Shown here piece after piece: positions 39,954 through 46,114 of a stretch of DNA of 46,114 nt. Source of the DNA: Paramagnetospirillum caucaseum (GTDB lineage: Bacteria; Pseudomonadota; Alphaproteobacteria; Rhodospirillales; Magnetospirillaceae); NCBI RefSeq assembly GCF_000342045.1, contig NZ_AONQ01000037.1, positions 1 to 46,114 on the forward strand, written 5' to 3'. Every line of letters starts with the position of its first letter. Within the stretch, counting starts at the first letter, position 1. Below the pieces are notes generated by a model. That model had not been told where the DNA came from, did not search any database, and saw only the letters and a list, made by a program, of their open reading frames with translations. Both the position numbers and the translations under genes were made by a program.

Positions 39954-41848
39954 GGCAGAACTCCCGGCACAGACGGCTCGGCATTGATCCGGCCCAGGAA
40001 ATGGCGGCGCCAGCCCTCGATCATCAAGGGCCGCCACAGCATCCAGGCCAGATGGCCCTCGCCGGAACGCAGGCGCTTCACCGCGCTTTTCCACCAGCCG
40101 ACGTTCCAACACCCGGCGGCGGCGAAGGACGGGTCCTCGATCACCCGTTCGGCCTCCTCGGCCAGGCCTTGGGTGAACCACAACTCCTGGGGCGGCAGGA
40201 AGCCCTGCTTGTTCCAGCGGCTGCGCACCGGCTCGGGCAGGATGCCCTTCATGGCTTCGCGCAGCAGCCTTTTGGTCTGGGCATCGCCCATCAGCAGGCG
40301 GGGATCCAGGGACAGGGCGAATTCGGCGATGCGGTGGTCGCAGAACGGCAACCGCACCTCGCGCGAATGGGCCATGGAATTGCGGTCGCCATAGCGCAGC
40401 AGCACCGGCAGATGGGTGGCAAAGGAATCGCGGGCCAGTTCGGCGGACAATGGCGGCCAGTTTTCGGGCACCGGCGGCTCGGCATTGGCAAGCGCCACCT
40501 GGGCGGCCAGATCGGCGGTCAGGCCGAACAGCAGGTCGCTGCCGCGTCCGCTGACCCTGGCCAGCCAGTGGCGCAGGCGCGGCGGCAAGGCCTTGGACAG
40601 GGCCTGCCTGGGATTGTCGAGCGCGCCGGGATAGCGGGCGCGGATGGCCCGCTCCTCATCCGCCCTTTCCGTCTCGGGCCGACCGGCGAGATAGCGGGCG
40701 AAGTACTGCTCGTAGCCGCCCAGGATCTCGTCGGCGCCCTGGCCGTCCAGCAGCACGGTGACGCCCATCTCCTTGGCAAGACGGAAGACGCAGTACTGGG
40801 CGTACTGGCTGGCGCTGCCCACCGGCAACTCGTTGGCCCACAGGAAATCCGGAAGGTCGGCCAGCAAGCCGGCGGCGCCCGGCTCCACCTGATGCACAAT
40901 GGCGCCCGCCGCCAGGGCGGTGTGGCGGGCAACCTCCCACTCATCGGCCTTGGTGCCGGGAAAGCGCCCGGTGAAGACGTGATAGGGCACGCCGTCTCCC
41001 AGCAGGCGCCGGGCCAGCATGATGATGGAGCCGGAATCCAGTCCGCCCGACAGGCACGATCCCACGGCAACGTCCGAGCGCAGGCGCAGGCGGACCGAAT
41101 CGGTGAGCAGATCGCGGAAGCGTTCCGCCGCCTCGTCAATGCCGAGACCGGCGAGACCCTGATCTCGCCTCAGGGTCCAGTAGCGGTCTATGCGGTGCTC
41201 CAGGCTGTCCAGGTCGAGGATCAGCCTTTCGCCCGGCAGCAATTGGGAGATGGCTGGAAAGACCGTGGCGCGCTGGTCGTCCAGGCCGGTGGCCGGGCGA
41301 TGGGCGAAACGCAGCAGCGGCAGCAGCTCGAAATCCCGGCTGACCTCGGACAGCGCCAGCAGCGCCTTATATTCCGAGGCGAAGGCGAACAGGCCGGGAC
41401 GCGCGGCGAACAGGAAGGGCTTCTCGCCGAAGCGGTCGCGCGCGCAGACCAGCCGGTTGCGGGGCTGATCCAGGATGGCCAGGGCGAACATGCCGTTGAA
41501 GCGGGCAAAGCAATCTGTCCCCCAGCGGCCATAGGCGGCCAGGATCACCTCGGTATCGCTCTGGGTGGCGAAGGTCTCGCCCAGTTCCGCCAGTTCCGTC
41601 CGCAATTCGACGAAATTGTAGATCTCGCCATTGAACACGGTGACCAGATCATCGCGCGCCATGGGCTGGTGCCCGGCCATGGAGGTGTCGAGAATGGACA
41701 GCCGCCGGTGGCCGAGTGCCGCCTTGCCGTCGCCCGAGCGCCACAGACCCTGGTCGTCGGGGCCGCGATGGGCCAGTTTCCGGGTCATGGCCTCGACGGC
41801 CTGGGGATTGACCGGCCTCTTGGCGATGATCCCCGCGATACCGCACAT
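39950..41848 (-). CDS. asnB: AsnB-type glutamine-dependent amidotransferase 3
   Basis: 632 aa from MCGIAG at 41848, preceded by AGGGGGAAAG; a longer upstream frame is rejected because Cys2 must be exposed. Glutaminase motifs are RGPDDQGLW, FNGEIYN and QSDTEV. Synthetase motifs are CLSGGLDSGS, DGQGADEILGGYEQYF and AHSREVRLPFCDH. The C-terminus is intact (HLAWMLWRPLMIEGW), a useful comparison for asnB1's interrupted tail. It may amidate a uronic acid from the dehydrogenase at 45604. It is transcribed away from rsmB across a 102-bp gap. Confidence 0.9.
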   Translation of the reverse strand: MCGIAGIIAKRPVNPQAVEAMTRKLAHRGPDDQGLWRSGDGKAALGHRRLSILDTSMAGHQPMARDDLVTVFNGEIYNFVELRTELAELGETFATQSDTEVILAAYGRWGTDCFARFNGMFALAILDQPRNRLVCARDRFGEKPFLFAARPGLFAFASEYKALLALSEVSRDFELLPLLRFAHRPATGLDDQRATVFPAISQLLPGERLILDLDSLEHRIDRYWTLRRDQGLAGLGIDEAAERFRDLLTDSVRLRLRSDVAVGSCLSGGLDSGSIIMLARRLLGDGVPYHVFTGRFPGTKADEWEVARHTALAAGAIVHQVEPGAAGLLADLPDFLWANELPVGSASQYAQYCVFRLAKEMGVTVLLDGQGADEILGGYEQYFARYLAGRPETERADEERAIRARYPGALDNPRQALSKALPPRLRHWLARVSGRGSDLLFGLTADLAAQVALANAEPPVPENWPPLSAELARDSFATHLPVLLRYGDRNSMAHSREVRLPFCDHRIAEFALSLDPRLLMGDAQTKRLLREAMKGILPEPVRSRWNKQGFLPPQELWFTQGLAEEAERVIEDPSFAAAGCWNVGWWKSAVKRLRSGEGHLAWMLWRPLMIEGWRRHFLGRINAEPSVPGVLP

Positions 41849-41950
41849 GTCGTGCTTTCCCCCTGGTGACGGTTCGATGTACCCCAGCCGGGGCAGGGGC
41901 GCAAGCGGTCCCCATTTGCCCTTGGTCCCCGGATCGGGTAAGGGTTCCCC

Positions 41951-43243
41951 ATGAAGCACGCCAGACCCTCCTCACCCCGCCATATCGCCGTCGATCTGCT
42001 GTCCATGGTGCTCGACAAGGGCCGCCTGCTGGACGACGTGCTGGACGATTCCCGCCTTAAGGACCTGGACGAGCGCGACCGGGGCTTCGTGCGCATGCTG
42101 CTGGGCACCACGCTCAGGCGCCTGGGCCAGATCGATGCCCTGATCGCCCATTGCGTGGACAAGCCCATGCGCGCCGGCGCCGCCTGGGCCGAGCACGCGC
42201 TGCGGCTGGGCATCTGCCAGCTCATGTTTCTGGATGTGCCGCCGCATGCCGCCATCTCCACCAGTGTGGATCTGGTCAAGGGCGGCTCGCAGGCCGGTTT
42301 CGCCAAGCTCTTGAACGCCGTGCTGCGCCGCCTCGACCGCGACGGCCGCGAGATGGTGGCGGCCCAGGATGCCGGCCTGCTCAATACGCCGGAATGGCTG
42401 TGGCGCTCGTGGGGCAGAGCCTATGGAGAGGATGTGGCGCGGGCCATCGCCAGCGCCCATCTGGCCGAGGCGCCGATGGACATCACGGTCGCAGCCGATC
42501 CCCAGGGCTGGGCCGAACGCCTCGAGGCCGAGATCCTGCCCACCGGCAGCTTGCGCCGTTCAGGCGGCGGCGCGGTGGCCGGGCTGCCCGGCTTCGACGA
42601 GGGAAAATGGTGGGTGCAAGATGCCGCCGCCGCCTTGCCTGCCCTCCTGCTGGGTGATGTGAAGGGCAAGGCCGTTGCCGATCTGTGCGCCGCGCCCGGC
42701 GGCAAGGCGCTGCAACTGGCCGCCGCCGGAGCCGATCTCACCGCGCTGGACCGTTCGGCCAAGCGGCTGGTGCGCTTCACCGATAATCTGCGCCGTCTGG
42801 GTCTGACCGCGAACGTTGTTGAGGCGGATGCCGGGGCCTGGGTTCCTCCGCAGCCCTTCGATGCCATCCTGCTCGATGCTCCGTGCTCGGCCACCGGCAC
42901 GCTGCGGCGCCACCCCGACGTGGCGCGGCACAAGAACCCGGCCGAGGTGATGAAACTGGCGGGGGTGCAGGCCCGCCTGCTGCGGGCTGCGGTAGGCATG
43001 CTGAAGCCCGGTGGATTGCTGGTCTATTGCACCTGCTCGCTGGAGCCCGAGGAGGGGCCGGAGCAGATCGCCGCCCTGCTGGCCGAAGGCGCCCCGCTGG
43101 AACGCCTGCCCATCGTTGCCGAAGAGGTGGGGGGCTTGTCCGAACTGATCACGCCCGAGGGCGATCTGCGCACCCTGCCCTGCCATCTGGGGGACAGGGG
43201 CGGCATGGACGCCTTCTTTGCCGCGCGGTTGCGGAAAGTCTGA
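41951..43243 (+). CDS. rsmB: 16S rRNA m5C967 methyltransferase RsmB
   Basis: 430 aa, with AAGGG nine bases upstream. The N-terminal NusB-like RNA-binding domain spans about residues 10-140. The SAM domain has DLCAAPGGKALQL, LLDAPCSATGTLRRHPD (catalytic Cys), and YCTCSLEPEEGPEQI (second Cys). It methylates C967 of 16S rRNA. It is a housekeeping gene inside or at the edge of the glycan cluster, and it appears to share a transcript with the glycosyltransferase 7 bp downstream. Confidence 0.93.
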   Translation: MKHARPSSPRHIAVDLLSMVLDKGRLLDDVLDDSRLKDLDERDRGFVRMLLGTTLRRLGQIDALIAHCVDKPMRAGAAWAEHALRLGICQLMFLDVPPHAAISTSVDLVKGGSQAGFAKLLNAVLRRLDRDGREMVAAQDAGLLNTPEWLWRSWGRAYGEDVARAIASAHLAEAPMDITVAADPQGWAERLEAEILPTGSLRRSGGGAVAGLPGFDEGKWWVQDAAAALPALLLGDVKGKAVADLCAAPGGKALQLAAAGADLTALDRSAKRLVRFTDNLRRLGLTANVVEADAGAWVPPQPFDAILLDAPCSATGTLRRHPDVARHKNPAEVMKLAGVQARLLRAAVGMLKPGGLLVYCTCSLEPEEGPEQIAALLAEGAPLERLPIVAEEVGGLSELITPEGDLRTLPCHLGDRGGMDAFFAARLRKV

Positions 43244-43250
43244 CCCCCCG

Positions 43251-44507
43251 ATGCGCATCCTGTTCCTCACCGAGAACTATCCCCCCGAAACCAACGCCGC
43301 CGCGACAAGGGTGTCCGAGCGCGCCGCCTATTGGCTGAGGGACGGCCATGAGGTGACGGTGCTGACCTGCGCCCCCAACTTTCCCGGTGGCAAGCTGTTC
43401 GACGGCTGGGAGAACCGCTGGCGGCAGGTGTCGGACATGGGCGGCGTGCGGGTGGTCCGGGTCAAGACCTACATCGCCCCCAACGAGGGCTTCGCCAAAC
43501 GCATCGCCGATTTCGTGACCTTCATGGTTATGGCGGTGATCATGGGGCTGTTCGAGAAGAAGCCGGACGTGGTCGTCTCCACCAGCCCGCAATTCTTCGC
43601 CGCCGTCGGCGGCTGGATGCTGGCGGGTCTGCGCGGCGTGCCCTTCGTGTTCGAACTGGGCGATCTGTGGCCGCGCTCCATCACCGCCGTGGGCGCCATG
43701 AAGGACAGCCTGGCGATCCGCTGGCTGGAAAAGCTGGAACTGTTCCTCTATCGCCGTTCCGCCGCCGTGGTGGCGCTGACGCGGGCCTTCAAGGCCGATC
43801 TCGCGGCGCGCGGCATCCCGCCGGAAAAGATCGCCGTGGTGATCAACGGCGTCGATCTGCCGCGTTATGCGCCGCGCCCCCGCGACGAGGCGCTGGAAGC
43901 CGAATGGGGCCTCAAGGACAAGTTCGTCATCGGTTATGTGGGCACCCACGGCATGGCCCATGGCCTGATCAACGTTCTGGATGCCGCCGAGCGCCTGCGG
44001 GGTGACGAGCGCATCCGCTTCCTGCTGGTGGGCAACGGCGCCGAGCGCCAGATGCTCAAGGACGAAGCGGCCCGGCGCGGGCTGGTCAACGTGGTGTTCG
44101 GCCCGCCCCAGCCCAAGGAGCGCATGCCCGCCGTGTGGTCGCTGTGCGACGTGGCGCTGATCCATCTCAAGGATTCGCCCGCCTTCGCCGAGGTGATCCC
44201 GTCCAAGATGTTCGAGGCCATGGGCATGGGGCTGCCCTTGCTGCTGGTGGCGCCCCGTGGCGAGGCCTCGCACATCGTCGAGGCCGACAAGGCGGGGCTG
44301 TTCGTCCCCGCCGCCGATTCCCAGGGTCTGGCGGATGCGGCACGGCGTCTGGAGAGCGATGTCGGTTTCCGCAGGCAGCTGGCCGCCGACAGTCTGGCCG
44401 CCGCCTCCAGCCATACCCGCGAGCGTCAGGCCGAGCTGTTCATTCAGGCCCTGACCCTGGTGGTCAAGGGCGAGGGGCCGCTCAAGGCGGGGAGTGTCGA
44501 GGGGTGA
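43251..44507 (+). CDS. GT4-family glycosyltransferase, WbuB/WcaI-like
   Basis: 418 aa from the ATG at 43251. ILFLTENYPPETNAAATRVSE and VTVLTCAPNFPGGKLFDGWENRW match the WbuB/WcaI group of GT4 enzymes, with FVFELGDLWPRSI, VVINGVDL, IGYVGTHGMAHGL and the donor site EVIPSKMFEAMGMGLPLLLV. WbuB-type proteins commonly transfer an amino sugar or its 6-deoxy form to a lipid-linked oligosaccharide. It directly follows rsmB; strong hairpins follow its stop. Confidence 0.89.
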   Translation: MRILFLTENYPPETNAAATRVSERAAYWLRDGHEVTVLTCAPNFPGGKLFDGWENRWRQVSDMGGVRVVRVKTYIAPNEGFAKRIADFVTFMVMAVIMGLFEKKPDVVVSTSPQFFAAVGGWMLAGLRGVPFVFELGDLWPRSITAVGAMKDSLAIRWLEKLELFLYRRSAAVVALTRAFKADLAARGIPPEKIAVVINGVDLPRYAPRPRDEALEAEWGLKDKFVIGYVGTHGMAHGLINVLDAAERLRGDERIRFLLVGNGAERQMLKDEAARRGLVNVVFGPPQPKERMPAVWSLCDVALIHLKDSPAFAEVIPSKMFEAMGMGLPLLLVAPRGEASHIVEADKAGLFVPAADSQGLADAARRLESDVGFRRQLAADSLAAASSHTRERQAELFIQALTLVVKGEGPLKAGSVEG

Positions 44508-44532
44508 TGCGGGGCGCCGCCCCGGTCCCCGC

Positions 44533-44624
44533 CTGGAGGCTCTCGCCTCCAGACCTCCTCCTGATTTATCGATAGAATCAAAAGGGTCTGGGGCATGCCC
44601 CAGATGGGTGCGGGCGATAGCCCG
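44533..44624. terminator. Hairpin series after the WbuB-like gene
   Basis: CTGGAGGC-tctc-GCCTCCAG (44533-44552), an 18-bp perfect palindrome TCTGGGGCATGCCCCAGA (44587-44604), and CGGGC-gata-GCCCG (44611-44624) lie in the 132-bp gap between convergent genes. No long T-run follows, so termination is inferred from position and stem strength. Confidence 0.55.
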
Positions 44625-44639
44625 TTCGCGAAGCGATTA

Positions 44640-45590
44640 TTACTTCACCCTGCGCCGCCACAGCGCCTCGGCGGCTTCGGCGACTTTGTCCACCTCCAGG
44701 TCGAGCATCATGCAGGCTTTGCTGCGATGGTCGAAATCAGGGGCGTGGCAGATGTCCTCGAAGCTGCGCGGCCCCCGGACCGTTGCCGTCCGTTCGCCGC
44801 ACGGGCCGTAGAACACTTCCGACGACGGGCCGAACAGCCCCAGGGTCGGGACACCGGCGGCGGCGGCCATGTGCATCAGCCCGGAATCATTGCCGATATA
44901 AAGGGTGGCGCGCTCCAGGCAGGCGGCGGCGGTGGCCAGCCCGCAGGTGCCCAGCAGGTCGATGCGCTGCTCTTGTGGAATCGACTGGATCAGGGGCAGA
45001 ACGGATTCCCGCTCGCCCGCCGCGCCGAACAGCGCCACCGAGGCACCCTCGAGAATTCCACCGGGGCCGATCAGCCGCCGCACCAAATCGGCGAAGCGTT
45101 CCGCCGGCCATTGCTTGGCGCCCCAATTGGCGGTGGGGCCCAGGGCCAGGATGGGCCGTCCTTCGGGCAGCAGGCGGGCAGCCTCGCCCCGCCGCTCGGG
45201 CGTGGTCCACAGGACGGGAATCTGGGCGGGAATGCCCAGGACCGAGGCGATGTGGATGGTGCGGTGCTTGGGCTCCCACGAGGATTTCAGCACCCGGCGG
45301 CGCAGCGTGGGCACCACCCAGGCCAGGGCCGAGCCGCGCAGATCCACCACCATGTGCCACCATGTGCCGCTTGTGGCCCGCCACAGGTCCAGCCAATGAC
45401 CGGCCCGCTTGCGCTTGACCATGGGGATCACCCGCTCGACCCGCGGCGCCCCTTCGAACAGCGGCGCCGTCGCCTGCCCGCAGGCCACCGTGAAGCTGGC
45501 CTGGGGATAGGTGCGGGCCAGCCAGTCGAGCAAGCCGGAGGACAGGACGGCGTCGCCGATGCGGCTGGCGGTGATGAACAGGATGCGCAA
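44640..45590 (-). CDS. GT9 heptosyltransferase-family glycosyltransferase
   Basis: 316 aa from a TTG at 45590 (LRILFITASRIGDAVLSSGLL), with AAGGACGG upstream and 13 bp after the dehydrogenase stop; no ATG fits the conserved N-terminus. LALGPTANWGAKQWPAERFADLV and YIGNDSGLMHMAAAAGVPTLGLFGPSSE are the WaaC/WaaF donor-site motifs. It would transfer heptose or a related sugar in the cytoplasm. gmhA at 35078 supports a heptose donor, but GT9 members using other sugars exist. Confidence 0.87.
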   Translation of the reverse strand: MRILFITASRIGDAVLSSGLLDWLARTYPQASFTVACGQATAPLFEGAPRVERVIPMVKRKRAGHWLDLWRATSGTWWHMVVDLRGSALAWVVPTLRRRVLKSSWEPKHRTIHIASVLGIPAQIPVLWTTPERRGEAARLLPEGRPILALGPTANWGAKQWPAERFADLVRRLIGPGGILEGASVALFGAAGERESVLPLIQSIPQEQRIDLLGTCGLATAAACLERATLYIGNDSGLMHMAAAAGVPTLGLFGPSSEVFYGPCGERTATVRGPRSFEDICHAPDFDHRSKACMMLDLEVDKVAEAAEALWRRRVK

Positions 45591-45603
45591 GGCTATTCCG
45601 TCC

Positions 45604-46114
45604 TTACAGCCGCCAGATGCGGAGGGTATCCGGGATGTCCATGGCGCGCCACATGCCCTTGACGTCGGCGACCAATCCGCCGGGGCGGAGCAGGGTTTCG
45701 AAGCTTTCGGCGGAAAAGCCGAGATAGGGCGCATGGGGCACGGCGCCGATCAGGCAATCATAGCCGCCGGCCCCGTCGAGCGACGGCATCAGGGTCTCGG
45801 AATATTCGCCCATGGCCTCTGCGGGATCGGCGAAGGGATCGTGGACATCGACCTGGTGGCCCAGGCGGCGCAGTTCGGCGATGACGTCCACCACCTTGGA
45901 GTTGCGCAGGTCAGGCACGTTCTCCTTGAAGGTCAGGCCCAGCACCAGCACCTTGGAGGCCGGGGCCAGACCCGCCGCGATCCGTCCGGCGATCCACGGA
46001 CCCATCTGGTCGTTGATCCGGCGTCCGGCCAGGATGATCTCCGGATGGTGGCCCCTGTCCTGGGCGCAGCGCGCCAGATAGAACGGGTCCACCCCGATGC
46101 AGTGGCCGCCCACC
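45604..46114 (-). CDS. UDP-sugar 6-dehydrogenase (WbpA/TviB/WecC type), C-terminal fragment
   Basis: Only the last 170 or so residues are in the window; the 5' part lies beyond the right edge. GGHCIGVDPFYL is the WbpA/TviB/WecC-type active-site loop that follows the catalytic Cys region. VLVLGLTFKENVPDLRNSKVVDVI is the C-terminal UDP-binding domain with the FK-x-N-x-x-D-x-R signature. The enzyme oxidises C6 of a UDP-HexNAc to a uronic acid, a natural carboxylate substrate for the asnB-type amidotransferases in this cluster. Stop codon TAA at 45606-45604. Confidence 0.9.
   Translation of the reverse strand, partial: VGGHCIGVDPFYLARCAQDRGHHPEIILAGRRINDQMGPWIAGRIAAGLAPASKVLVLGLTFKENVPDLRNSKVVDVIAELRRLGHQVDVHDPFADPAEAMGEYSETLMPSLDGAGGYDCLIGAVPHAPYLGFSAESFETLLRPGGLVADVKGMWRAMDIPDTLRIWRL

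Noticed and set aside
40001-41869. 622-aa open frame on the plus strand
   Set aside because: It is fully antisense to asnB3, which has complete catalytic motifs.

Overview
The window is a GC-rich (my impression: mid-60s percent), densely coded 46-kb surface-glycan gene cluster. Codon use, the absence of insertion sequences and the protein families fit an alphaproteobacterium of the Rhodospirillales, most like Magnetospirillum; this is an inference from sequence style, not a database match. I support 43 protein genes. I saw no rRNA, tRNA, CRISPR array or IS element. No gene-free stretch exceeds 300 bases; the longest (14328-14584, 21623-21835, 16352-16542, 18032-18218) are described as features or findings.

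Layout. (1) 1-14327, minus strand: a legionaminic-acid-type nonulosonate pathway. Reading in the direction of transcription it has an SDR, LegC aminotransferase, LegG/NeuC epimerase, LegI/NeuB synthase, a KapD-like exonuclease, NeuD/PglD acetyltransferase, PtmE nucleotidyltransferase, a DMT permease, a second KapD-like exonuclease, two radical SAM enzymes, a sulfotransferase, and HisF-HisH-WbpG, the trio known to make acetamidino groups on sugars. (2) 14585-21622, plus strand: a glutamine-dependent amidotransferase (asnB-type) with an in-frame TGA near its 3' end, a GT2 membrane glycosyltransferase, a methyltransferase, a B12-type radical SAM protein and a GT39-like membrane protein. (3) 33126-21836, minus strand: an operon opened by a MarR/EPS-type regulator and a NusG/RfaH-like antiterminator, followed by a radical SAM enzyme, KdsC-like phosphatase, second (short) NeuB, sugar isomerase, formyltransferase, CMP-sugar synthetase, class III aminotransferase, Gfo/Idh dehydrogenase, PtmA-like SDR and an unrecognised protein. 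(4) 33252-46114: asnB2, gmhA, cysQ, five glycosyltransferases, asnB3, rsmB, and a truncated UDP-sugar dehydrogenase at the right edge.

How it may work together. Regions 1 and 3 look like two distinct nonulosonate pathways. Region 1 would give an N-acetylated, amidinated legionaminate. Region 3 would give a product made through a phosphorylated intermediate (short NeuB plus KdsC-like phosphatase, as for KDN), then possibly oxidised, aminated and formylated. Region 4 would supply heptose, uronic acid, glycosyltransfer and PAP clearance for the sulfotransferase.

The strongest regulatory signal is a pair of near-identical promoters (33144-33173 and 9033-9062). Both carry TTGACGTTCA-N5-TGAACGC with an inverted repeat between the -35 and -10. 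One drives the regulator/antiterminator operon. The other drives the neuD-ptmE operon, whose leader also holds an 11/12 match to the enterobacterial RfaH recruitment element (ops) and a proline-rich mini-ORF overlapping the neuD start. Together they suggest a local regulator plus RfaH-type circuit controlling the cluster.
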